Below the pieces are notes generated by a model. That model was not told the DNA's origin. It worked only from the letters and a program-made list of their open reading frames with translations, and made no database searches. Below, piece by piece: positions 51,597-60,196 of a stretch of 64,000 nucleotides of DNA. Numbering within the stretch: position 1 is the first letter of the stretch; every line of letters starts with the position of its first letter. Origin of the DNA: Thiobacillus denitrificans. GTDB lineage: Bacteria > Pseudomonadota > Gammaproteobacteria > Burkholderiales > Thiobacillaceae. The stretch spans positions 159,179 through 223,178 of the forward strand of contig DHHQ01000027.1 in the NCBI GenBank assembly GCA_002403375.1. The letters run 5' to 3'. The translations under genes were made by a program, and so were the position numbers.

Positions 51597-52357
51597 GTCC
51601 CGCGCCGCTCGATCCCGGCCTGCTCGCCTGGCCGTTCGCCGTCGGCCTCCTGGTGCTCGCCACCCACGTCCCGCTGGGACGCCGGGTGCTGGCGCGCGGC
51701 ATCATCTTCCTCGATCTCGCGGTGGCGCAGCTCGCTGTGCTCGGCGTCGTCGCGTCGCACGCACTCGGGCTCGCCGACGAAGGCTGGCCGACCCAGCTGG
51801 CAGCCGCCGCCACCGCCCTGCTCGGCGCGGCCTTGCTGGCCGGCTGCGAACGGCGCTGGCCGCAGATCCAGGAAGCGCTCATCGGCTCGACCTTCGTCGT
51901 CGCCGCGAGCCTCTCGGTGCTGCTGCTGGCGGGGGATCCGCACGGCGGCGAGCACCTTGGCGAACTGCTCAGCGGACAGATCCTCTGGACCGGCGCGGAA
52001 CAGGTGGGACAGATCGCCGCTTTGTACGGCGTCCTGCTGGCCGTTCTGGCCTGGCGCGGCGAGCGCCTCGGGCGGCTCGGCTTCTATCTGGTGTTCGCGC
52101 TGGCGATCACCGCCTCGGTGCAGCAGGTCGGCGTCTATCTGGTGTTCGCGAGCCTGATCCTGCCCGCGCTCGCGGTCCGTACGCTGCCTGCGCGGACCGC
52201 CGTGCCGCTGGGCTGGACGCTCGGCGCCGTCGCGTACGCGGCTGGGCTGACGCTGTCGGCGACCCGCGACTGGCCGGCCGGGCCGGCGATCGTCGTCGCC
52301 CTCGCCATCGCCGCCCCGGCAGGGGCCGCGGTTGCCGCCCGGGTTCGACAGCGCTAG
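51593..52357 (+). CDS. ABC-3 family metal permease (ZnuB-like)
   Basis: 254 residues with about seven membrane helices. ABC-3 features: GIIFLDLAVAQLAVLG, HLGELLSGQILW (coupling region), VQQVGVYLVFASLILPALAV. Pairs with the binding protein just upstream. No ATPase subunit (ZnuC-like) is present on either side; it must be encoded elsewhere or shared. The next gene begins 42 bp later and is unrelated. Confidence 0.9.
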   Translation: MSPAPLDPGLLAWPFAVGLLVLATHVPLGRRVLARGIIFLDLAVAQLAVLGVVASHALGLADEGWPTQLAAAATALLGAALLAGCERRWPQIQEALIGSTFVVAASLSVLLLAGDPHGGEHLGELLSGQILWTGAEQVGQIAALYGVLLAVLAWRGERLGRLGFYLVFALAITASVQQVGVYLVFASLILPALAVRTLPARTAVPLGWTLGAVAYAAGLTLSATRDWPAGPAIVVALAIAAPAGAAVAARVRQR

Positions 52358-52399
52358 TATCCATGCCTGAATCCCCCGATAGCGACGCTCGCGAACCCA

Positions 52400-53515
52400 G
52401 TGGCACTTCCGTTTTTCAGAAAAGGCAAGGACAAGCCCCCCGCACCGGCGCCAAAGACCGCGCCCGTGAAGGAGGCCCCGCCGACCGAACCGATGCTGAC
52501 CATGGGCATGACCATGGGCGCCGGCAGCGGCATCGTGGTCGAGGAAACCAGCGGTGCGCCGCAATCCCCCGTCGACGAGGCGGCGATCCTCTATGCCAGC
52601 GGCCAGTCCGACGCCGCGGAGCAGCTGCTCAAGGACGTGCTGACGACGGACGACCGCCGGCCCTGGCACATGCTGTTCGATCTTTACGGCATCCAGAACC
52701 GGGAGCGGGAGTTCGAGCAGCTGGCGCTCGATTACGCGATGCGTTTCGAGACCTCGCCGCCGGTCTGGCAGCCCCCGGCGACGAACACCTCCGAAAAGCC
52801 CTCGCAGGCCAAGACCGCGACGCTCGAGCTGCCCGGCCTGCTCGACCGCAGTGCGGCAGCCGTGCTGCGTGACGGCGTCGCCGCCACCGCGGCGAACGAT
52901 GTCGTCCAGATCGACTTCTCCCGGATCGCCATGGTCGACGAAGCCGGGGCCGACGAATGCGCGCAGGTTCTCGCGTCCGCCCGCAAGGCGAGGCGCAAGC
53001 TGCGGATCAGCGGCGTCGACCGGCTGATCGCGCTGCTGCAGGATCTCAACCGCGCCACCCACAGCCGGGCCGTGCACTGGCTGCTGCTGCTCGAGCTCTA
53101 CCAGACGCTGGGACAGCAGGAAAACTTCGAGAATCTGGCGGTCGATTACGCCGTCCATTTCGAGGTGTCGCCGCCGTCCTGGAGCGAGGTGCAGGCCGCC
53201 GAAGTGATCCAGACCGCCCGCGCCCAGCCGGAGGACGACGCGCTGCGCCTCTCCGGCGAAATCACCCCCGGCAACGACAGCGCGCTGCAGCAGTTCGGCG
53301 ACCATGCCGCGACCCGCGACGAGGTGCTGGTCGACCTCTCGCAGGTCACCCGCATCGATTACGCCAGCGTCGGCCAGTTCATCGGCGTGCTGATGCAGGG
53401 CCTGGGCAGCGGCAAGACGATCACCCTGCGCGGCCACAACGCGCTCATCCACGAACTTTTCCGCGTCATGGGCATCGACCAGCTGGCGCATCTCGTCCCG
53501 CACCACTCCCGCTGA
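52400..53515 (+). CDS. STAS-domain protein with internal duplication
   Basis: 371 residues, GTG start. Two tandem units: a short helical repeat ending LALDYAMRFETSPPVW (about 75-112) followed by a STAS-like domain (about 140-215, VVQIDFSRIAMVDEAG), then LAVDYAVHFEVSPPSW (about 250-255) followed by a second STAS-like domain (about 285-365, VLVDLSQVTRIDYASVG). STAS domains are found in anti-sigma antagonists and phospholipid-binding proteins. Function unknown; a proline/lysine-rich start may be a membrane-proximal anchor. Shares a base with the DUF4126 start. Confidence 0.82.
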   Translation: MALPFFRKGKDKPPAPAPKTAPVKEAPPTEPMLTMGMTMGAGSGIVVEETSGAPQSPVDEAAILYASGQSDAAEQLLKDVLTTDDRRPWHMLFDLYGIQNREREFEQLALDYAMRFETSPPVWQPPATNTSEKPSQAKTATLELPGLLDRSAAAVLRDGVAATAANDVVQIDFSRIAMVDEAGADECAQVLASARKARRKLRISGVDRLIALLQDLNRATHSRAVHWLLLLELYQTLGQQENFENLAVDYAVHFEVSPPSWSEVQAAEVIQTARAQPEDDALRLSGEITPGNDSALQQFGDHAATRDEVLVDLSQVTRIDYASVGQFIGVLMQGLGSGKTITLRGHNALIHELFRVMGIDQLAHLVPHHSR

Positions 53516-54105
53516 TGTCCGATGCCCTGATTGCCCAGGCCGCGCTCGCCGCAGCCGTGGCATGGGGCGCCGGGCTGCGCCTGTACGCCGTGGTGCTGAT
53601 CCTCGGCCTGCTGGGACGCTACGGCGGGTTCGACCTGCCCGACCCGCTCGAGGTGCTGGCCCACCCGCTCGTCATCGGCATCAGCGGGCTGCTCGCACTG
53701 GCCGAATTCGTCGGCGACAAGATCCCGTGGCTCGACAGCGTGTCCGACGCCATCCAGACCTTCATCCGCATCCCCGCCGGGGCGGCGTTGGCGGCCGCGT
53801 TCTTCGGCGACGGCGGCGCCGCGGTGCAGGCCGCAGCCGCGCTGCTGGGCGGCACCTTCGCCGCCGGCAGCCACGTCGCGAAGTCCGGCACGCGCGCGCT
53901 GATCAACACCTCGCCCGAGCCGGTCAGCAACGCCGCCGCCTCGTTCGGCGAGGAGGCGCTGCTCGGTGGCGGCCTGTGGCTCGCCTTCGCCCACCCGCTG
54001 GCCTTCCTCGCCGCGCTCGCCGTGTTCATGGCGGTGACGCTGTGGATGCTGCGGCGGCTCTGGCGCTGGCTGCGGCAGTCCCGGGCGCCGGCCGCCCCGG
54101 GTTGA
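53515..54105 (+). CDS. DUF4126 membrane protein
   Basis: 196 residues. AAAVAWGAGLRLYAVVLILGLLGRYG, LALAEFVGDKIPWLDSVSDAIQTFIR and AGSHVAKSGTRALINTSPEPVSN are DUF4126 blocks; four hydrophobic segments suggest an integral membrane protein. Function unknown. Start overlaps the STAS gene stop (TGATG). Confidence 0.9.
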   Translation: MSDALIAQAALAAAVAWGAGLRLYAVVLILGLLGRYGGFDLPDPLEVLAHPLVIGISGLLALAEFVGDKIPWLDSVSDAIQTFIRIPAGAALAAAFFGDGGAAVQAAAALLGGTFAAGSHVAKSGTRALINTSPEPVSNAAASFGEEALLGGGLWLAFAHPLAFLAALAVFMAVTLWMLRRLWRWLRQSRAPAAPG

Positions 54106-54126
54106 GCCTCATCTATAATCGAGCCC

Positions 54127-54693
54127 ATGGAACAATATCGCGGCACCACCATCCTCTCCGTGCGCCGGGGCAGCCACGTCGCCCTCGGCGGCGACGGCCA
54201 GGTCACGCTCGGCAACATCGTCATCAAGTCGACCGCCCGCAAGGTGCGGCGCCTCTACCAGGAAAAGGTACTCGCCGGGTTCGCCGGCGGCACGGCCGAC
54301 GCCTTCACCCTGTTCGAACGCTTCGAAGCCAAGCTCGACAAGCATTCCGGGCATCTCATGCGCAGCGCGGTCGAGCTCGCCAAGGACTGGCGCACCGACC
54401 GCATGCTGCGCCGGCTCGAGGCCATGCTGGCGGTGGCCGACCGCGAGCACTCGCTGATCATCACCGGCAACGGCGACGTGCTCGAGCCCGAGCTCGGCAT
54501 CGCCGCGATCGGCTCGGGCGGCGCCTTCGCCCAGTCCGCCGCGCGCGCGCTGCTGGAAAACACCGACCTGCCCCCGCTTGAAATCGTCAAGAAGAGCCTC
54601 ACCATTGCGGGGGATATCTGCATTTATTCGAACCAGAATCATGTGATCGAGGTGCTGGGGGACAGGGGTCAGGATTCAGGGGTCAGGGAATGA
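54127..54693 (+). CDS. hslV: ATP-dependent protease peptidase subunit HslV
   Basis: 188 residues. N-terminal MEQYRGTTILSVRRGSHV: the processed enzyme exposes the catalytic threonine at TTILSVRR. GGTADAFTLFERFE and the end ICIYSNQNHVIEVL follow the family closely. After HVIEVL come 11 extra residues (GDRGQDSGVRE) read from a repeat inserted behind the gene. A TATAAT lies only 7 bp before the ATG. HslV forms the proteolytic core of the HslUV complex. Confidence 0.96.
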   Translation: MEQYRGTTILSVRRGSHVALGGDGQVTLGNIVIKSTARKVRRLYQEKVLAGFAGGTADAFTLFERFEAKLDKHSGHLMRSAVELAKDWRTDRMLRRLEAMLAVADREHSLIITGNGDVLEPELGIAAIGSGGAFAQSAARALLENTDLPPLEIVKKSLTIAGDICIYSNQNHVIEVLGDRGQDSGVRE

Positions 54694-54773
54694 GCGGCCT
54701 CTGGCCGCCCTCTTTGAAGACCCCGCGAAGCGACAACACCCCCTGATCCCCGAATCCTGAATCCTGCCCCCTG
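54657..54773. repeat. Palindromic repeat element between hslV and hslU
   Basis: Two imperfect inverted arms, about 54657-54688 (GGGGTCAGGATTCAGGGG core) and 54739-54773 (CCCCGAATCCTGAATCCTG core), flank a hairpin GCGGCC-TCT-GGCCGC at 54694-54708. This looks like a REP/MITE-type unit. It forms the final codons of hslV and replaces any ribosome binding site in front of hslU. Confidence 0.75.
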
Positions 54774-54775
54774 AA

Positions 54776-56098
54776 ATGACCCCCAAAGAAATCGTCCACG
54801 AACTCGACAAGCACATCGTCGGCCAGGCCGCCGCGAAGCGCGCGGTGGCGGTTGCGCTGCGCAACCGCTGGCGCCGCCAGCAGGTGGGCGAACCGCTGCG
54901 CCAGGAAATCACGCCGAAGAACATCCTGATGATCGGCCCGACCGGGGTCGGCAAGACCGAGATCGCCCGCCGCTTGGCGCGGCTGGCCAACGCCCCCTTC
55001 ATCAAGATCGAGGCGACCAAGTTCACCGAGGTCGGCTACGTCGGCCGCGACGTCGACACCATCATCCGCGACCTCATGGAGACCGCGGTCAAGCAGATGC
55101 GCGAGCAGGCGGCCGCCAAGGTGCAGTTCCGCGCCGAGGAGGCCGCCGAGGAGCGCGTGCTCGACGCGCTCCTGCCGCCGCCCAGGAGCGTCGGCTTCGG
55201 CGAGGCCGAGCCGCCGCGCGAGGAAGGCGCGGCGCGCCAGCGCTTCCGCAAGATGCTGCGCGAGGGCCAGCTCGACGACAAGGACATCGAGATCGAGCTC
55301 GCCGCCGTGAGCCCGAGCATGGAACTCTTCACCCCGCCCGGGATGGAGGACCTCTCGCAGCAGCTGCAGGGGATGTTCGCCAACCTCGGCCAGGGCCGCC
55401 GGCAAACCCGAAAACTGAAGGTGCGCGAGGCGATGAAGCTGCTGACCGAAGAAGAAGCCGGACGGCTCATCAACGACGAGGAAACCAAGCAGCAGGCCCT
55501 CACCGCCGTCGAGCAGAACGGCATCGTGTTCCTGGATGAAATAGACAAGATCGCCACCCGCAGCGACGCGCACGGCAGCGACGTGTCGCGCCAGGGCGTG
55601 CAGCGCGACCTGCTGCCGCTGATCGAGGGCACCACCGTGTCGACCAAGTACGGCATGGTGAAGACCGACCACATCCTGTTCATCGCCAGCGGCGCGTTCC
55701 ACCTGTCGAAGCCGTCCGACCTCATCCCCGAGCTGCAGGGGCGGCTGCCGATCCGCGTCGAACTGCAGGCCCTGAGCGTCGAGGACTTCGAGCGTATCCT
55801 GACCGCGACCGACGCCTGCCTGACTCGCCAGTACGAGGCGCTGCTGGCGACCGAGGACGTGACGCTGAAATTCACCCCGGACGGCATCCGCCGCATCGCC
55901 GAGATCGCCTTCGAGGTCAACGAGCGCACCGAGAACATCGGCGCGCGCCGCCTGCACACGGTGATGGAGAAGCTGCTCGAAGACATCTCCTTCGATGCCG
56001 GCAGTTTCACCGGCGACTACGTGGTCGACGCCGAAGCTGTCACCACCCGGCTTGCAGTGCTGGCCGCAAGCGAGGATCTCGCGCGCTACGTTCTCTAG
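54776..56098 (+). CDS. hslU: HslU unfoldase ATPase subunit
   Basis: 440 residues, AAA+ Clp/Hsp100 family partner of HslV. MTPKEIVHELDKHIVGQ start, Walker A IGPTGVGKTE, GYVGRDVDTIIRDL with the pore GYVG loop, I-domain (about 110-230), Walker B VFLDEIDKIA, and the C-terminal tail ARYVL that docks into HslV. Starts immediately after the repeat element with no clear Shine-Dalgarno sequence. Confidence 0.97.
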   Translation: MTPKEIVHELDKHIVGQAAAKRAVAVALRNRWRRQQVGEPLRQEITPKNILMIGPTGVGKTEIARRLARLANAPFIKIEATKFTEVGYVGRDVDTIIRDLMETAVKQMREQAAAKVQFRAEEAAEERVLDALLPPPRSVGFGEAEPPREEGAARQRFRKMLREGQLDDKDIEIELAAVSPSMELFTPPGMEDLSQQLQGMFANLGQGRRQTRKLKVREAMKLLTEEEAGRLINDEETKQQALTAVEQNGIVFLDEIDKIATRSDAHGSDVSRQGVQRDLLPLIEGTTVSTKYGMVKTDHILFIASGAFHLSKPSDLIPELQGRLPIRVELQALSVEDFERILTATDACLTRQYEALLATEDVTLKFTPDGIRRIAEIAFEVNERTENIGARRLHTVMEKLLEDISFDAGSFTGDYVVDAEAVTTRLAVLAASEDLARYVL

Positions 56099-56163
56099 CT
56101 CCGCGCCGGCATTCACCCGGCCGCCCCGATTTCCCCGTTTCCTTCTTCGCAGTGGAGTCCGAC

Positions 56164-57021
56164 ATGCAGCACACAGACCGCGACCGGAGCGCGCCCTCGC
56201 GCCGCCAGGCCCTGGGCGCCTGGGTCGAGGCGCCGCCGGTGCAGAATTTCATCATCGTCCTGATCGTGATCAACGCGGTGATCCTCGGCCTCGAAACCTC
56301 GCCGGCCGTCATGGCCTACGCCGGACCGACGCTGCTCGCGCTCGACAAGCTCATTCTCGCGGTGTTCGTGGTGGAAATCGCGATCAAGCTCTTCGCCCAG
56401 GGAGCGTCCTTCTTCCGCCGCGGCTGGAACGTCTTCGACTTTCTGGTGGTCGGCATCGCACTGGTGCCCGCCAGCGGCCCGCTCGCCATCCTGCGTGCCC
56501 TGCGCATCCTGCGGGTGCTGCGTCTCCTGTCGATGATGCCCAGGCTGCGTCTGGTGGTGGAAGCGCTGCTGCACTCGCTCCCGGGCATCGGCTCGATCGC
56601 CCTGCTCATGGTGGTGATCTACTACGTCGCCGCGGTGATGGCGACCGGGCTCTTCGGCGCCACCCATCCGGACTGGTTCGGCAGTGTATGGCATTCCATG
56701 TACACCCTGTTCCAGGTCATGACGCTGGAGAGCTGGTCGATGGGCATCGTGCGGCCGGTCATGGAAAGCCATCCCTATGCCTGGCTGTTTTTCATCCCCT
56801 TCATCCTCGTCGCCACCTTCACCGTGCTCAACCTCTTCATCGCCATCATCGTCGACGCGATGCAGTCGATGCACGAACAGGTGGTCAAGGAGGAGGAGGC
56901 ACACATCACCGAGGCCGTGCACAGCGAAGGCGTTCACATCGAGCAGGAACTTCGCGCCGTGCGCGAGGAACTGCGTGCGCTGCGCGTGGAGCTGACGCAG
57001 GTGCGCGCGCCGCAGAAATAG
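56164..57021 (+). CDS. Voltage-gated sodium-channel family protein (BacNaV type)
   Basis: 285 residues; ATG preceded by GGAG, an upstream GTG is less likely. Six membrane segments: S4 with arginines every third residue (ILRALRILRVLRLLSMMPRLR), and the pore loop QVMTLESWSMG whose TLESWS matches the sodium selectivity filter LESWA/S of NaChBac-type channels. C-terminal coiled coil (EQELRAVREELRALRVEL) for tetramer assembly. Unknown physiological role, often linked to motility or pH. Confidence 0.92.
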   Translation: MQHTDRDRSAPSRRQALGAWVEAPPVQNFIIVLIVINAVILGLETSPAVMAYAGPTLLALDKLILAVFVVEIAIKLFAQGASFFRRGWNVFDFLVVGIALVPASGPLAILRALRILRVLRLLSMMPRLRLVVEALLHSLPGIGSIALLMVVIYYVAAVMATGLFGATHPDWFGSVWHSMYTLFQVMTLESWSMGIVRPVMESHPYAWLFFIPFILVATFTVLNLFIAIIVDAMQSMHEQVVKEEEAHITEAVHSEGVHIEQELRAVREELRALRVELTQVRAPQK

Positions 57022-57140
57022 GACTCGCCGACGGCAAGGCCTTCACGATGCGCTAATGCCGCCATCACCTTTTCTTATTTGGCGCCCCCCTCGCACAGGC
57101 GGAAAATCGCGTGGTTCAGACATAACCCAGGAGACCGACC

Positions 57141-58967
57141 ATGGCCACCCGCGACACCCTCGCCCCCGAAGAAGCCAAATGTTCCAGTGGCGCCGATTAC
57201 GCCGCGCTCGCGATGCAGGCGCTGCAGGAACCGGCCGACGCCGCCTACGCCAAGGAACTGATGGACCGCGTGGCGGACGACTGCCAGTTCACCAAGGATC
57301 TCGCCGCGTGCGCCATCGTCTACAAGGCGCTCGGTGAGCAGGATCGCGCCGAGGAACTGCTGCAGACGGCCGAGGACTACTGCATGACCGGCGAGGAGCA
57401 GATCTCGCTCGCCGAGGCCAAGTTCAAGGTGCTGGGCGACAAGGCTGCGGCGATCGGCGCGTACGAAAAGGCGCTCAAGGAAACCGGCAACCTCGACCCG
57501 CTGATCGACCTGGCGAAGAACGTGATGAGCGTCATCGCCGACGGCACGTTCGCCAGGAAAGTGCTGGAAAAGGCCGAGGCGAAGGTCAGCCGCGCGGTCG
57601 AATACGGCAAGCTCGCGGCGGCAGCCGCCGAACATGTGCTCGACAAGGACTACGCGGCAACGATCTTCAACAAGGCGGCCGAGAAGCTCTCCAGCGTGCC
57701 CGACCTTCTGTCGCTGGCGAGCGAAGTGACCAGGACCCTGGGGGATCCCGCCAAGGCGAAGGCGCTGTACGAGCGTGCGCTCGACGGCGCGACCGACTTC
57801 ACCGCCGCGAAGACGCTGATCGACTCGGCCAAGCAGGCGGGCGACGCCGCATTCACCCAGGCGGCGCTGAAGAAGGCCGGCGAGCTCGCCAGCGCCACCG
57901 GTGAGTACATCGAACTCGCCGAGGGCCTGGCGGGCGTCGGGGACAAGGCGGGCGCGGCCGCGCTGCTCGACCGCGCGGAAGACGCGGTCGCCGGCCTCGA
58001 CGAGATGCAGAAGCTGGTCGCCGCGGTGGAGACGCATCTTGCCGACGACGCCGACCGCCTTGCGCGGGTGAAGGCCAAGCTGGAAAAGCGCCAGGCCAAC
58101 CATGCGCGCTACCTCGAATTCCAGCAACTGGAAAAGGAGGCCACCACCGTCAAGCAGTTCCTGGCACTCGCCGAGCGGGTCAGGGTCGAGCTCGAGGACC
58201 CGTTCTACGCAGGCAAACTGATCGAGTCCGCCGAGAAGCTGCTCGACGGCAGCGGCTACCAGTTCTCGCGCTACAAGCCGATCCTGCAGGCGGTCGACCG
58301 CAACCTCGACGACACCGACTGGCTGACGCGGCTGCTCGACCGGGCGGCGGAGAACGCCACCGACTTCGTCACCTTCAAGGACCTGGTCGTCACCACGGCG
58401 GGCCTCAAGCACCGTGAACTCGGCGTCGCCAAGGCGCGCGCCTACCTGGCGGCGCGCGAAACCGCGCTGGCGCAGGATGCCCACGCCACCGTGTACGACC
58501 TTGCCAAACTCGCCGAGGCGAGCTTCGCCGCCACCGGCGACGCCGCCGAGGCCGGTCGTCTGCTCGAGGCCGCGCGCGCCCAGGCCAAGGATCACTTCGC
58601 GCTGACCCACATCGGCCGCCTGTACGCCTCGATGGGCGACACCGGCCGCGCGGACGATCTGTACGCCGCCGCGGCGGCAGCCTGTCCGGATGGGGACGCC
58701 TGCATCCAGTTCATCGACCGCCTCAAGGGCTTCGCGCTTCCGGCCGACCTGCTGAAGAAGTGGTACGCCGAATGCGGCGCCCACCTGAGCAAGCCCGCGG
58801 ACCGGCTGCGCTGGGCCGAAGGCATCGCCGACGCGCTGAACGACAAGACCTGGGCGTCAGAGGTCTACGGAGAACTCGCCGGGCAGTTTGCGGGCGATGC
58901 GCGCTTCGAGCTGAGCCGCCGCTCGCGCGCCGACCTCAACTACTTCGGCGCCAGCCGCCGCCACTGA
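57141..58967 (+). CDS. Helical-repeat (TPR-like) protein of unknown function
   Basis: 608 residues, no signal or membrane segment, so cytoplasmic. The whole length is built from ~30-40-residue Ala/Glu/Lys-rich helix pairs (for example AIGAYEKALKETGNLDPLIDLA, AKALYERALDGATDF), and two cysteine-containing units near the start. ATG after CAGGAGACCG. Separated from the next gene by a terminator. Resembles degenerate TPR or HEAT-like arrays; partner and function unknown. Confidence 0.78.
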   Translation: MATRDTLAPEEAKCSSGADYAALAMQALQEPADAAYAKELMDRVADDCQFTKDLAACAIVYKALGEQDRAEELLQTAEDYCMTGEEQISLAEAKFKVLGDKAAAIGAYEKALKETGNLDPLIDLAKNVMSVIADGTFARKVLEKAEAKVSRAVEYGKLAAAAAEHVLDKDYAATIFNKAAEKLSSVPDLLSLASEVTRTLGDPAKAKALYERALDGATDFTAAKTLIDSAKQAGDAAFTQAALKKAGELASATGEYIELAEGLAGVGDKAGAAALLDRAEDAVAGLDEMQKLVAAVETHLADDADRLARVKAKLEKRQANHARYLEFQQLEKEATTVKQFLALAERVRVELEDPFYAGKLIESAEKLLDGSGYQFSRYKPILQAVDRNLDDTDWLTRLLDRAAENATDFVTFKDLVVTTAGLKHRELGVAKARAYLAARETALAQDAHATVYDLAKLAEASFAATGDAAEAGRLLEAARAQAKDHFALTHIGRLYASMGDTGRADDLYAAAAAACPDGDACIQFIDRLKGFALPADLLKKWYAECGAHLSKPADRLRWAEGIADALNDKTWASEVYGELAGQFAGDARFELSRRSRADLNYFGASRRH

Positions 58968-59022
58968 CCCGGCACAAGCCGGCCGCCCCTGCTCCCGCTG
59001 CGGGAGCGGCGAATACCCCCAG

Positions 59023-59051
59023 AAACAGCCCGGTTGAACGGGCTGTTTTTA
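59023..59051 (+). terminator. Terminator after the helical-repeat gene
   Basis: Stem AAACAGCCCG/CGGGCTGTTT with a 6-base loop and TTTTT. A second hairpin GCTCCCG-CTG-CGGGAGC lies just upstream at about 58991-59007. Confidence 0.9.
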
Positions 59052-59091
59052 TTCGTAAACTTGAAACACAATCGTCTTCTGGAGTTCCTAC

Positions 59092-60144
59092 ATGGCCGGC
59101 AGCCTCTCGGACCTGATCGATACCGTGCAGAAGAACTGCATGATCGCCGACGCCCGCCACGCGCGCGACATGACCATGTGCACCTTCCTCCTGGAAATGC
59201 GCGAGTACTTCCGCTGGGAGATGGAGATCCCCTACGGCGCGCGCCTGCCCAAGGACGAGCTCGGCGACTGGCTGAACGCGCGCGAGAGTGAATGGGACGC
59301 CGTCGAGGAGCAGGACTTCGCACCGTTGCCGCTGACCGAGGCGGGAATCGACCCGTTCGAGGCGAACGACATCAACCGCGCGCTCATCCCGCAGGGACTG
59401 GTTTACAGCAGTGGTCTCGGCCACTTCCGCAAGCCGCATTTCGTGCTCGCCGAGCTGAAGCGCGCCGAAGTGCGCGAAGGCGTGCAGGTGCTGGTGGCCG
59501 GCTGCGAGTATGCACGCGACCTGATCGCGCCCCCCGCCGCGATGCGCGACGGCGCGATTTTCCTGCGCATGGATGCGGTGCGGCGCCTGCTGTGGAACAA
59601 GTACGAGGAATGGCAGTGGAAGGAGAAGGACACCGCGCTGGGCCGCGCGTTCGCCTACCACGACTTCGAGCGTGACATCGAGCGGGGGCTCGACCGCATG
59701 GCGGAGGCGGAAAGCGAGGCGATGATCCTCCACGAGATCGGCGAGGCGCGCGCGGAGTCGCTGCTCGGCGAGGACTGGAACGCGATGCTCGGCGCCCTCG
59801 GTTCACGCCACGCCGAACTGCTGGTGCGCGCGGTGCGCGACCATCTGGCCGACTGCATGGTGACGCTGCCGACGCTGCTGGAACGCGACGCCGTCGGCTC
59901 GCTGCATTTCTATCTCGCCAACCTGTCGGGACTGCGCCGCGCTCTGTTCCCGTCGCTGCCGCCGGCCTACGAGGCCTGGCTCGCCGGCGACCGCGGCCGG
60001 CTCGCCGGCCTGGTGGCGCGCGGCGAGGCCCACTGGCTCGACAAGGCGCGGCAGCTCGTCGCCCTGCATCGCCGCGACCCGGCGCGCGTCGACGCGCAGA
60101 TCTCCGCGCTGGCCGGAGGCGACCTCGCCGGGCTCAAGCTGTAA
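59092..60144 (+). CDS. Sfum_1244 family protein
   Basis: 350 residues. The N-terminal block LSDLIDTVQKNCMIADARHARDMTMC, ECEMREYFRWEMEIPYGARLP and VAGCEYARDLIAPPAAM are typical of this conserved but uncharacterised family, which occurs in sulfur- and iron-metabolising proteobacteria. No signal or membrane helix. It follows a terminator and is transcribed toward chpA/pilL. Function unknown. Confidence 0.85.
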   Translation: MAGSLSDLIDTVQKNCMIADARHARDMTMCTFLLEMREYFRWEMEIPYGARLPKDELGDWLNARESEWDAVEEQDFAPLPLTEAGIDPFEANDINRALIPQGLVYSSGLGHFRKPHFVLAELKRAEVREGVQVLVAGCEYARDLIAPPAAMRDGAIFLRMDAVRRLLWNKYEEWQWKEKDTALGRAFAYHDFERDIERGLDRMAEAESEAMILHEIGEARAESLLGEDWNAMLGALGSRHAELLVRAVRDHLADCMVTLPTLLERDAVGSLHFYLANLSGLRRALFPSLPPAYEAWLAGDRGRLAGLVARGEAHWLDKARQLVALHRRDPARVDAQISALAGGDLAGLKL

Positions 60145-60172
60145 AAAAAAGAACGGGCGATGAACGCCCGTT
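60143..60172 (-). terminator. Terminator of the ChpA/PilL-type gene
   Basis: Stem AACGGGCG/CGCCCGTT (60152-60159 and 60165-60172), 5-base loop; on the minus strand it is followed by CTTTTTTTTAC, a good U tract. The T run on the plus strand side is weak, so it mainly serves the minus-strand gene. Confidence 0.85.
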
Positions 60173-60196
60173 GAGGTCTCCCTTTTCTTCCCCTTG

